DNA of 13,564 nt from an uncultured Prevotella sp. (GTDB lineage: Bacteria; Bacteroidota; Bacteroidia; Bacteroidales; Bacteroidaceae), in contig CAKQFW010000034.1 of NCBI GenBank assembly GCA_934230965.1, positions 1 through 13,564 of the forward strand, written 5' to 3'. How positions within the stretch are numbered: the stretch's first letter is position 1; each line of letters starts with the position of its first letter. Made by a program: the position numbers and the translations under genes. The notes beneath the pieces were generated by a model that worked only from the letters and a program-made list of their open reading frames with translations, ran no database searches and was not told where the DNA came from. Below, in pieces: positions 1 through 6,554 of the stretch.

Positions 1-56
1 AACCTAATAACTAAAAACCTAAATCTATTACTACTAACCTAAACAATCTATTAACC
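1..56. repeat. Short degenerate repeats in the leader of an off-window leftward gene
   Basis: The heptamer AACCTAA occurs at 1-7, 16-22 and 36-42, and AATCTATTA occurs at 22-30 and 45-53, so about 16-53 reads as two imperfect copies of a 20-bp unit. The region lies just downstream of the leftward promoter at 68-99, so it would be the transcribed 5' leader of a gene beyond the left edge. No coding frame is evident. The stretch 100-254 between this promoter and the end of asnB shows no gene and no clear minus-strand terminator. Confidence 0.5.
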
Positions 57-67
57 TTTTGACGATG

Positions 68-99
68 CAAAGGTATATGTTTCTGACTGTTTGCGCAAA
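68..99 (-). promoter_or_regulatory. Bacteroidetes-type promoter reading leftward out of the window
   Basis: Read on the minus strand, TTTG (99-96) is followed after 20 bp by TACCTTTG (75-68). This matches the Bacteroidetes primary-sigma consensus TTTG-N19-21-TAnnTTTG at every specified position. The -33 box sits inside a perfect 14-bp palindrome, TGTTTGCGCAAACA (88-101), and its GCGCAAAC half recurs at 119-126, so an operator overlapping -33 is plausible. Transcription would start near 61 and proceed left, implying a gene whose start codon lies outside the window. Confidence 0.75.
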
Positions 100-254
100 C
101 AATTTTCAGAAATTATTCGCGCAAACGTCGAAAACTTGATGTAGGTTAAGCAGTTGCGTGTTTACTTTACACTTTTTATATTATAGTTCTATTTTTGATT
201 GTTAATCACTGACATTTATAGGCAAAGTAGAGTTCTCTCTCTTCATTCATTTCT

Positions 255-1934
255 TTATGCTTTATCGTTGGCGTAAGCCTCCTCATGCACACCAGCTACG
301 GCACGTCCGCTGGGGTCGTTCATGTTCTTGAAGGCTTCGTCCCAGGCCAGTGCTTCGGCGGTGCTGCATGCTACGCTGGGCACGCTGGGCACGGATAGCG
401 CTGCCGAGTCGGAGGGGAAATGCTCGGCAAAGATAGAGCGGTAATAATACTCTTCTTTGTTGCGCGGCGGGTTAATGGGGAAGCGCTCGGCGGCGTGTGC
501 CATCTGCTCGTCAGATACCAGGTCGCTGGTAACCTGCTTCAGCGTATCAATCCACGAGTAGCCTACGCCATCGCTAAACTGCTCTTTCTGTCGCCATGCC
601 ACAGCGTCGGGCAGCATGTCGGCAAAGGCTTCGCGCACGATACGTTTCTCTATGGTCTTGCCCGGACACATCTTGGCCTCGGGGTTTGTGCGCATGGCCA
701 CGTCGAGAAACTCTTTGTCGAGGAAGGGCACGCGACCCTCTACGCCCCACGCCGCCAGACTTTTGTTGGCACGTAGGCAGTCGTACATATACAGTTTTGA
801 CAGTTTGCGCACCGTTTCTTCATGAAAGGCTTGTGCTGTGGGCGCCTTATGAAAGTAGAGGTATCCGCCAAAAATCTCGTCGGCACCTTCGCCCGACAGC
901 ACCATCTTGATGCCCATCGACTTGATGACGCGTGCCAGCAGATACATAGGCGTTGAGGCTCGCACGGTGGTAACGTCGTAGGTCTCGATAAAGTAGATGA
1001 CGTCGCGAATGGCGTCGAGGCCCTCTTGTATGGTATAGTTAATCTCGTGGTGCACGGTGCCAATGTGGTCGGCCACCATGCGCGCCTTGGCCAGGTCGGG
1101 GGCACCCTTCAGTCCTACAGCAAACGAGTGTAGGCGTGGCCACCAAGCGCGTTCGCGTCCGCCCTCTTCAATGCGGTGCTCGGCAAATTTCTCTGCCACG
1201 GCCGAGATGACCGACGAGTCGAGACCGCCTGACAGCAACACGCCATAGGGCACATCGCTCATCAGCTGTCGGCGCACGGCATCTTCCAGCCCATCGTGTA
1301 TGGCGCGCGTGCTGGCGGGGTTGTCTTTCACCGCGTCGTAGCTAAACCAGTCGCGCTTATAATAGCGCTTCATGCCAGGCTCGCGGCTCCAGTAGTAGTG
1401 TCCTGGAAGAAACGGCTCGTAGCGTTCGCACTGCCCTTCAAGGGCTTTCAGTTCGCTGGCCACATACACTTTGCCATCGCTGTCGTAGCCAATATAAAGT
1501 GGTATCACGCCGATGGGGTCGCGAGCAATAAGAAACTCGTTGCGCTCGGCATCGTAGAGGGCGAAGGCAAAGATGCCGCTGAGGTCGTCGAGAAAGTCGA
1601 TGCCCTTTTCGCGATACAGGGCCAAGATTACCTCGCAGTCGCTGCCCGTTTGAAACTGATATTTGCCCTCGAAGCGTTTTCTGATGTCTTGGTGGTTATA
1701 TATCTCGCCGTTTACGGCCAGCACCTGTTTCTTGTCGGGGGCGAAGAGGGGCTGACGTCCCGACTCGGGGTCGACAATGCTCAGACGTTCGTGGCACAAG
1801 ATGGCCGTTCCGCCTGTATAGATGCCGCTCCAGTCGGGTCCGCGGTGACGAATTTTCTGACTCATACGCAACGCCTTTTGTCGCAACTCGGGCGTTTGTT
1901 CTTGAATGTTGAAGATAGCTACAATTCCACACAT
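255..1934 (-). CDS. asnB: Asparagine synthetase B, glutamine-hydrolysing
   Basis: This cytoplasmic enzyme makes asparagine from aspartate, glutamine and ATP. The 559 residues are close to the usual length of bacterial AsnB (about 554). The class II glutaminase domain begins MCGIVAIF, with Cys2 as nucleophile exposed after Met removal, Arg49, the NGEIYN loop (75-80) and GSD (97-99). The synthetase domain carries the ATP pyrophosphatase P-loop SGGLDSS (235-241) and later GEGADE and EGRVPFLD. The C-terminus keeps the DPSGRAVAGVH motif typical of the E. coli AsnB group. The start at 1934 is fixed by the obligatory Met-Cys and by an AAAAGGA ribosome site just upstream. It lies 71 bp after amt on the same strand with no promoter seen between, so it is probably the last gene of a glnK-amt-asnB transcript. 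Glutamine from the nearby glnN product is its likely amino donor. Confidence 0.96.
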   Translation of the reverse strand: MCGIVAIFNIQEQTPELRQKALRMSQKIRHRGPDWSGIYTGGTAILCHERLSIVDPESGRQPLFAPDKKQVLAVNGEIYNHQDIRKRFEGKYQFQTGSDCEVILALYREKGIDFLDDLSGIFAFALYDAERNEFLIARDPIGVIPLYIGYDSDGKVYVASELKALEGQCERYEPFLPGHYYWSREPGMKRYYKRDWFSYDAVKDNPASTRAIHDGLEDAVRRQLMSDVPYGVLLSGGLDSSVISAVAEKFAEHRIEEGGRERAWWPRLHSFAVGLKGAPDLAKARMVADHIGTVHHEINYTIQEGLDAIRDVIYFIETYDVTTVRASTPMYLLARVIKSMGIKMVLSGEGADEIFGGYLYFHKAPTAQAFHEETVRKLSKLYMYDCLRANKSLAAWGVEGRVPFLDKEFLDVAMRTNPEAKMCPGKTIEKRIVREAFADMLPDAVAWRQKEQFSDGVGYSWIDTLKQVTSDLVSDEQMAHAAERFPINPPRNKEEYYYRSIFAEHFPSDSAALSVPSVPSVACSTAEALAWDEAFKNMNDPSGRAVAGVHEEAYANDKA

Positions 1935-2005
1935 ATTCCTTTTATTTTTATGGTTGTTTGTTTATAAGTAAAGTAAGTGAGGCAATAGGATTTTTCACTT
2001 TTCTC

Positions 2006-3280
2006 TTAGTTATACGCACTCTCACCATGTTCGTAGATGTCGAGACCTTCTTCCTCTACACGTTTGTCAACACGTATGCCCACCGTTTTGTCAACAATAA
2101 AGAAGAGCACGGCGGTGACGATGGCCGAGAACACGATGCAGAACACTGTGGTGATGAGCTGAACCCAGAGCTGATGCCAGTCGCCATACAGCGAACCCTG
2201 TACACCGCCCTCGCCCGTGATGGCCTGTGTGGCAAACACGCCCGTGAGCACTGATCCCACGATGCCGCCCACACCATGCACGCCAAAGGCGTCGAGGGCG
2301 TCGTCGTATTTGAACCGCGCTTTCACCACGGCCACCATAAAGAAGCAGATGATGGGTGTGATGATGCCGATGGCGAAGGCGCCCAGCAAGTCGACGGTGC
2401 CAGCGGCAGGTGTGATGGCTACCAGTCCGGCCACGGCACCCGTGCAGGCGCCCACGGTGGTAGGCTTTTTGTTTACCAGCCAGTCGATGGTGAGCCACGT
2501 CATGGCGGCCACGGCCGTTGCCACGTGTGTTACCAAGAAGGCGTTGGCGTCGAGGCCGTCGGCAGCCAGACCGCTGCCCGCATTAAAGCCAAACCATCCG
2601 AGCCACAAGAACGAGGTGCCCAAGAACACAAACATAATGTTGTGCGGGGTGATGGGGTGGCCTACACGATAGTCGTCGCGCTTGCCAATGAGCAGAGCCA
2701 TGATAAGTGCCGAGATGCCCGCATTAATGTGTACCACGGTGCCACCAGCAAAGTCGATGGCGCCCATCTGCTGCAAGAAGCCGCCGCCCCACACCCAGTG
2801 GGCCATAGGAAAATAAGCTATGATAACCCACAGCAATGTGAACACCATGTAGCCTTTAAACTTGATGCGCTCGGCAAAGGCGCCGAGGATAAGGGCTGGT
2901 GTGATAAGAGCAAACATGCACTGAAACATAACAAAGGTTATCTCGGGTATGCCCGACGGCATCAGACTTTTTGTGGTGATGCCATGCAAGAAGGCTTTGT
3001 CCCAGCCACCGATGAGGCCTGCCAGTGCCGACCCTTCGGTCTCGTAGCTGGTGTCGAAGGCCCAGCTATATCCGAAGGCCACCCACAGTATGCTTACGGC
3101 GCCCACGATGAGCATGGTTTGCATAACAATGCTCAGAACGTTCTTCTGTCGTACCAGTCCGCCATAAAACAGGGCGATGCCTGGTATCGACATTAATAAC
3201 ACTAAGATGGTGCTCATCATCATCCAGGCAGTGTTGCCTGTGTCAAGGGTAGGGGTGCATGCTAATATTGTTGTTGCCAT
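2006..3280 (-). CDS. amt: Ammonium channel/transporter Amt
   Basis: This inner-membrane channel of the Amt/Mep/Rh family imports ammonium; the family works as a trimer gated by GlnK. The 424 residues are almost wholly hydrophobic, consistent with 11 membrane spans. Family hallmarks seen are FYGGLVRQKN (38-47), the Phe gate region FVMFQ (116-120), AERIKFKGY (136-144), the first pore histidine in GGTVVHINAG (His184), WFGFNAGS (229-236) and the second pore histidine in FGVHGVGG (His335). The cytosolic tail after about 398 ends EEEGLDIYEHGESAY, the conserved regulatory C-terminus. The N-terminus looks like a mature-type first helix with no obvious long signal peptide. No good ribosome site precedes the ATG, only A/T-rich sequence. 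glnK lies 208 bp upstream on the same strand across a repeat-filled gap; the glnK-amt pairing is widespread and supports post-translational control by PII. Confidence 0.96.
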   Translation of the reverse strand: MATTILACTPTLDTGNTAWMMMSTILVLLMSIPGIALFYGGLVRQKNVLSIVMQTMLIVGAVSILWVAFGYSWAFDTSYETEGSALAGLIGGWDKAFLHGITTKSLMPSGIPEITFVMFQCMFALITPALILGAFAERIKFKGYMVFTLLWVIIAYFPMAHWVWGGGFLQQMGAIDFAGGTVVHINAGISALIMALLIGKRDDYRVGHPITPHNIMFVFLGTSFLWLGWFGFNAGSGLAADGLDANAFLVTHVATAVAAMTWLTIDWLVNKKPTTVGACTGAVAGLVAITPAAGTVDLLGAFAIGIITPIICFFMVAVVKARFKYDDALDAFGVHGVGGIVGSVLTGVFATQAITGEGGVQGSLYGDWHQLWVQLITTVFCIVFSAIVTAVLFFIVDKTVGIRVDKRVEEEGLDIYEHGESAYN

Positions 3281-3348
3281 ATTGAGATATTTTTTATATA
3301 GTTTCGCATGTCTTCAACATGCTCTTGGTTGATGCATAGACGAGAAAT

Positions 3349-3481
3349 TGCCGCTTGCCTTAGCAAAAGCTATCAGCTCGTCAACTCGTCAACTTGTTAA
3401 CTAAAAAGCTATCAGCTCGTCCGCTCGGCTTTGCCGCTTGCTTCAGCAAGAACTTGTCAACTCGTCAACTTGTCAACTAAA
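3349..3481. repeat. Direct-repeat cluster in the glnK-amt gap
   Basis: An 18-bp sequence starting AAAAGCTATCAG is present twice, at 3365-3382 and 3404-3421. Eight-base units of the form CAACTYGT run at 3382-3405 and again at 3450-3481, ending in TAACTAAA and CAACTAAA respectively. A CCGCTTGC...AGCAA hairpin motif precedes each run (3351-3366 and 3435-3450; the second is the perfect stem CTTGC-ttca-GCAAG). The gap therefore looks like a duplicated, diverged module. It is transcribed if glnK and amt share an mRNA. Function is unknown; it may be a dispersed intergenic repeat of the genus or an RNA processing region. No coding frame or promoter was found here. Confidence 0.7.
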
Positions 3482-3488
3482 TTATATT

Positions 3489-3845
3489 TCACTTTTCCTG
3501 TTCTGCATTATATAGTGCTATGTCGCCACGCTCGCCCGTGCGAATACGGATGGCATCGTCGATGGGGATGATGAAGATGCGACCATCGCCAATCTCGCCC
3601 GTCTGTGCTGCCGATAAGATGGCTTGCACGGCACGTTCTACATTCTTATCGCGCACCACAAGCGATACCAGTGTGCGTTCTATCGAACTGGTGTTATACA
3701 TCACGCCACGGTAGATACGTGCCTGGCGCATCTTGCCTTCGCCACGTACGTCGTAATAAGAAAACCACTCGATGTCGGCGGCCAACAGCGCCTCTTTCAC
3801 ATCTTCGAAGCGCGATTTGCGAATGATTGCTTCAATCTTCTTCAT
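3489..3845 (-). CDS. glnK: PII-family nitrogen regulatory protein (GlnK/GlnB type)
   Basis: This small cytoplasmic trimeric signal protein of the PII family binds ATP/ADP and 2-oxoglutarate; when beside amt it normally docks on the channel. The 118 residues begin MKKIEAIIRKSRFEDVKEAL, a standard PII start. The B-loop TGEIGDGRIF (82-91) and C-loop RIRTGERG (100-107) are well conserved. The T-loop is unusual: YRG (45-47) and a Tyr at 50 are kept, but the following residues read NTSSIER instead of the enterobacterial MVDFLPK, and the position of Gln39 is Met in ungapped alignment. As far as I recall, a T-loop of this kind is typical of Bacteroidetes PII. An AAGGA ribosome site lies 7 bases before the ATG. 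It is the first gene of the leftward set; its likely promoter core is at 4007-4000, giving a leader of about 150 nt. The name glnK rather than glnB rests on linkage to amt. Confidence 0.93.
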   Translation of the reverse strand: MKKIEAIIRKSRFEDVKEALLAADIEWFSYYDVRGEGKMRQARIYRGVMYNTSSIERTLVSLVVRDKNVERAVQAILSAAQTGEIGDGRIFIIPIDDAIRIRTGERGDIALYNAEQEK

Positions 3846-3907
3846 GCTGTTCCTTTCTTTTATTATTTTGTCTTAAATGTTCACCTTATTATATATAGAG
3901 ATGCTAC

Positions 3908-3922
3908 TGAACGTTACGTTCA
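3908..3922. promoter_or_regulatory. 15-bp palindrome in the glnK leader
   Basis: TGAACG-TTA-CGTTCA is a perfect 6-bp inverted repeat around a 3-base centre, about 63 bp before the glnK start and downstream of its predicted transcription start. It could be a protein operator or a small RNA hairpin. No regulator can be named from the sequence. Confidence 0.4.
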
Positions 3923-3999
3923 AGCCTTTCGTTATATACATTGATAACATTTGTCCATTGTTTTCATACTTTTGCTTTCTTTTTGTTGTTATCCGACTG

Positions 4000-4007
4000 C
4001 AAAATTA
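4000..4007 (-). promoter_or_regulatory. Predicted -7 element of the glnK-amt-asnB promoter
   Basis: Read leftward this is TAATTTTG, followed by CAGT, a full match to the Bacteroidetes -7 consensus TAnnTTTG. No TTTG is found about 20 bp upstream (near 4028-4031), so the promoter may depend on an activator. The 13-mer GTAATTTTGCAGT (4008-3996) is repeated exactly on the opposite strand at 4208-4220, ahead of dapF. Predicted start of transcription is near 3993. Confidence 0.6.
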
Positions 4008-4109
4008 CGACATATTGTAATAAGTATAATTATATGTTTTACTTTTTGATAGTTTTATTTTTATAATAATATCATATTGTAAGAAACTAATGTTAAAAAC
4101 AATACAAAC

Positions 4110-4138
4110 TGTAAGCATTTCTTTCTCCGCTGCTTACA
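4110..4138. promoter_or_regulatory. Inverted repeat between the divergent promoters
   Basis: TGTAAGCA (4110-4117) and TGCTTACA (4131-4138) form a perfect 8-bp inverted repeat with a 13-bp spacer, roughly central between the glnK and dapF promoter cores. Geometry and position suit a dimeric regulator acting in both directions. The rest of 4009-4207 is strongly AT-rich with no coding frame. Confidence 0.45.
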
Positions 4139-4165
4139 CTTTAATACTTTACACCAATTTGTTGT

Positions 4166-4173
4166 TATTTTTG
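4166..4173 (+). promoter_or_regulatory. Alternative upstream -7 element for dapF
   Basis: TATTTTTG fits TAnnTTTG, with a weak TTTA 22 bp upstream (4140-4143) as a possible -33. It is a less favoured alternative, or a second start site, to the element at 4209-4216. Confidence 0.3.
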
Positions 4174-4208
4174 TAAACTAAAAGCATGGCTATTCTTGAA
4201 AATTGTTG

Positions 4209-4216
4209 TAATTTTG
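4209..4216 (+). promoter_or_regulatory. Predicted -7 element of the dapF-dapL-glnN promoter
   Basis: TAATTTTG followed by CAGT matches the Bacteroidetes -7 consensus and lies inside a 13-mer identical to the one at the glnK promoter on the other strand. Transcription would begin near 4223, leaving about 35 nt before the dapF ATG. No TTTG -33 box is found at the expected 19-21 bp distance, as at the glnK promoter. Confidence 0.6.
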
Positions 4217-4257
4217 CAGTGGTTTAAGAACAAAACGTCAAAGAAGAAAGGAAATAG

Positions 4258-5115
4258 ATGACCAGCATGATTCATAAGATAAAATTCACGAAGATGCATG
4301 GAGCCGGAAACGACTACATCTATGTTAATACGCTGACCGAGCATATTGACAATCCTTCGGCCGCTGCTCGGCTGTGGAGTGCTCCGCATACGGGCATAGG
4401 TAGCGATGGGTTGGTGCTCATAGGCAAGCCGTCGATCAGAAGCGGCGCCCACTTCTCAATGCGCATTTTTAATGCCGACGGTTCTGAAGCCATGATGTGC
4501 GGCAACGCCTCGCGCTGTATAGGTAAGTATTTGTACGAGCGTGGGCTGACCAAGGAAACCACCATCTTGCTCGAAACCCTTTCGGGCGTGAAAACCTTGC
4601 AGCTGCACCTCTCACCCGACAAAAGCACCGTGCAAAGCGTTACGGTAGATATGCTGGCGCCCTCGCTGTCATGCCCCGAACAGTATGACGAGGACAAAGG
4701 TAACAGTCTTACCGCCGCCTTTCGTTCGTTCAGAGGCACCTTCGTGTCGATGGGTAACCCGCATTTTGTGATTTTCACCGACGACGTTGAACACCTCGAC
4801 ATAGCTCGCTACGGCAAAGAGCTTGAACATGATGATGCTTTTCCGCAGCGCTGCAACATCGAGTTTGCGCAGATGCTGCCCAACGGCGCCATTCGCACCC
4901 GTGTATGGGAGCGTGGCAGCGGCATCACCTTGGCCTGTGGCACAGGCGCTTGCGCCACCGCTGTGGCGGCCGCCGTTACGCAACGTGCTTCGCGCCAAAC
5001 CGATATTGTGATGGATGGCGGCACGCTGCACATTGAATGGAGCGAGGCCGATGGCCATGTTTATATGACAGGCCCTGCCACCTTCGTCTTTGATGGCGAG
5101 ATAGCGCTCTTCTGA
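4258..5115 (+). CDS. dapF: Diaminopimelate epimerase
   Basis: This cytoplasmic, cofactor-independent racemase converts LL- to meso-diaminopimelate, the last intermediate before lysine and a peptidoglycan building block. The 285 residues match the family length. It shows KMHGAGNDY (12-20), the first catalytic cysteine in MCGNASRC (Cys81), GNPHF (166-170), CNIEF (199-203), the ER pair at 219-220 and the second catalytic cysteine in ACGTGACATA (Cys227). The start at 4258 is chosen because AAAGGA at 4247-4252 lies 5 bases before it; an in-frame ATG at 4267 is also possible but is 14 bases from that site. It is first of three same-strand genes, 50 bp before dapL, which makes its substrate. Transcription probably starts at the core at 4209-4216, shared in mirrored form with glnK. 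Confidence 0.96.
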   Translation: MTSMIHKIKFTKMHGAGNDYIYVNTLTEHIDNPSAAARLWSAPHTGIGSDGLVLIGKPSIRSGAHFSMRIFNADGSEAMMCGNASRCIGKYLYERGLTKETTILLETLSGVKTLQLHLSPDKSTVQSVTVDMLAPSLSCPEQYDEDKGNSLTAAFRSFRGTFVSMGNPHFVIFTDDVEHLDIARYGKELEHDDAFPQRCNIEFAQMLPNGAIRTRVWERGSGITLACGTGACATAVAAAVTQRASRQTDIVMDGGTLHIEWSEADGHVYMTGPATFVFDGEIALF

Positions 5116-5165
5116 CTCGTTGCTTGACACAACACACAACACAACCATAAAGAAATATTGCATAC

Positions 5166-6401
5166 ATGGCATTAGTAAACGAGCACTATCTAAAACTGTC
5201 GGACAACTATCTGTTTGCCGACATTGCTAAGAAGGTAAACGCCTTTAAAGTGTCGCACCCAAAGATGCGCGTCATCAGTTTGGGCATTGGCGACGTTACA
5301 CAGCCGCTGTGTCCAGCAGTCATTAAGGCCATGCATAAGGCCGTTGATGAGATGGCTACCAAGGCTTCCTTTCGCGGCTACGGCCCCGAGCGCGGCTACG
5401 ACTTTCTGCGCGAGGCCATCATAAAGAACGACTATCTGTCGCGCGGCATCCATCTCGATGTGAACGAAATATTTGTTAACGATGGTGCCAAGAGCGACAC
5501 TGGAAATATAGGCGAGATTGTACGCTGGGACAACAGCATCGGCGTTACCGACCCCATCTACCCCGTATACATCGACTCGAACGTGATGTGCGGGCGCGCT
5601 GGCATACTGAAAGACGGCGTATGGAGCAACGTAACCTACATGCCGTGCACCGCCGAGAACCAGTTTATACCCGCCATACCCGACCACCGTGTCGACATGA
5701 TATATCTGTGCTATCCCAATAACCCCACGGGCACCGTGCTGCCCAAAGAGGAGCTGCGCAAATGGGTGAACTATGCGTTGAAGAACGACACCCTCATCCT
5801 ATACGATGCTGCCTACGAGGCGTATATACAAGACGACAGCATACCACACTCTATCTACGAGATTAAGGGGGCACGAAAGGTGGCCATCGAGTTTAGAAGC
5901 TACTCGAAGACGGCTGGCTTCACAGGTGTGCGTTGTGGCTATACCGTCATACCCAAAGAGCTTACGGCTGTAACCATCGACGGCACACGGCGCATAGAAC
6001 TGAACCACCTGTGGAACCGCCGACAGAGCACTAAGTTTAATGGTACCAGCTACATCAGTCAACGTGCTGCCGAAGCCATCTACACCCCCGAGGGCAAAGA
6101 ACAGGTAAAGGCCACCATCGACTATTATATGGGCAACGCTCGCATCATGCTCGATGCCCTAAAACGCATGGGTCTACAGGTGTATGGCGGACAAAATGCA
6201 CCCTATCTATGGGTGAAAACGCCTGGCAACACGCCCAGCTGGAAGTTTTTTGAACAGATGCTGTACAGCGCTGGCGTGGTATGCACCCCTGGCGTGGGCT
6301 TCGGGCCCAGTGGCGAGGGCTATGTGCGCCTCACAGCCTTTGGCGACCGCGACGACTGCCGCGAAGCGATGCAACGCATTGCTCAGTGGATAAACTCGTA
6401 A
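5166..6401 (+). CDS. dapL: LL-diaminopimelate aminotransferase
   Basis: This PLP-dependent class I/II (fold type I) aminotransferase converts tetrahydrodipicolinate directly to LL-diaminopimelate with glutamate as amino donor, bypassing the succinylase/acetylase routes. The 411 residues match DapL length. Diagnostic stretches are FADIAKKV (17-24), SLGIGDVTQPL (38-48), the DapL signature around FRGYGPERGYDFLREAI (69-85), YPNNPTG (183-189), YDAAYEAY (213-220) and the PLP lysine in RSYSKTAGFTG (Lys248). GEGYVRLTAFG contains the carboxylate-binding arginine (Arg388). The 50-bp gap from dapF is rich in CA-type short repeats (ACAACAC) and has no evident promoter, so co-transcription with dapF is likely. 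The pair covers two consecutive steps of lysine and cell-wall precursor synthesis; the donor glutamate ties it to the neighbouring nitrogen genes. Confidence 0.95.
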   Translation: MALVNEHYLKLSDNYLFADIAKKVNAFKVSHPKMRVISLGIGDVTQPLCPAVIKAMHKAVDEMATKASFRGYGPERGYDFLREAIIKNDYLSRGIHLDVNEIFVNDGAKSDTGNIGEIVRWDNSIGVTDPIYPVYIDSNVMCGRAGILKDGVWSNVTYMPCTAENQFIPAIPDHRVDMIYLCYPNNPTGTVLPKEELRKWVNYALKNDTLILYDAAYEAYIQDDSIPHSIYEIKGARKVAIEFRSYSKTAGFTGVRCGYTVIPKELTAVTIDGTRRIELNHLWNRRQSTKFNGTSYISQRAAEAIYTPEGKEQVKATIDYYMGNARIMLDALKRMGLQVYGGQNAPYLWVKTPGNTPSWKFFEQMLYSAGVVCTPGVGFGPSGEGYVRLTAFGDRDDCREAMQRIAQWINS

Positions 6402-6418
6402 GCGTGGGGCCGTAGGTA

Positions 6419-6472
6419 CATCAAAGGTTCATTAGGCATCAAAGGCTTATAGGGCATCAAAGGCTCATTAGG
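6419..6472 (+). repeat. Three tandem 18-bp repeats between dapL and glnN
   Basis: Units at 6419-6436, 6437-6454 and 6455-6472 follow the pattern CATCAAAGG-YTYATWRGG, with a few substitutions between copies and a decayed partial unit after them (about 6473-6490). They sit 83 bp before the glnN start in a 153-bp gap. No TAnnTTTG promoter was found in that gap. The repeats could be binding sites, a leader RNA element or neutral slippage products. Confidence 0.75.
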
Positions 6473-6554
6473 TGACATTAAGGTTCAAAAGAGCATCAGA
6501 AACGAACAAGAGAAAAGAAACAACAATAGTTTAAACAAATAAAAGAAATTCAAC

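Noticed and set aside
196..208. TGATT-GTT-AATCA hairpin as a terminator for asnB
   Set aside because: In the direction of asnB transcription it is followed by A residues rather than a T-run.
1296..1967. A 223-codon plus-strand open frame over asnB
   Set aside because: It is antisense to the conserved asnB frame, with no promoter or start signals of its own.
2276..3196. A 306-codon plus-strand open frame over amt
   Set aside because: It is a shadow of the amt reading frame; its His/Gly-rich translation is implausible and amt is fully conserved on the minus strand.
3349..3481. CRISPR array in the glnK-amt gap
   Set aside because: The units are 8 or 18 bp, contiguous or irregularly spaced, with no unique spacers and no cas genes nearby.
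4011..4082. Direct repeat CATATTGTAA at 4011-4020 and 4073-4082
   Set aside because: A ten-base AT-rich match within about 400 bp of AT-rich DNA is expected by chance.
4187..4199. Possible sigma-54 promoter (TGGC...TTGA) before dapF
   Set aside because: The spacing between TGGC and TTG is 5 bases instead of 7 and the -12 GC is missing.
6527..6534. TAGTTTAA as a -7 element for glnN
   Set aside because: It fails the TTTG core of the consensus and has no -33 partner.
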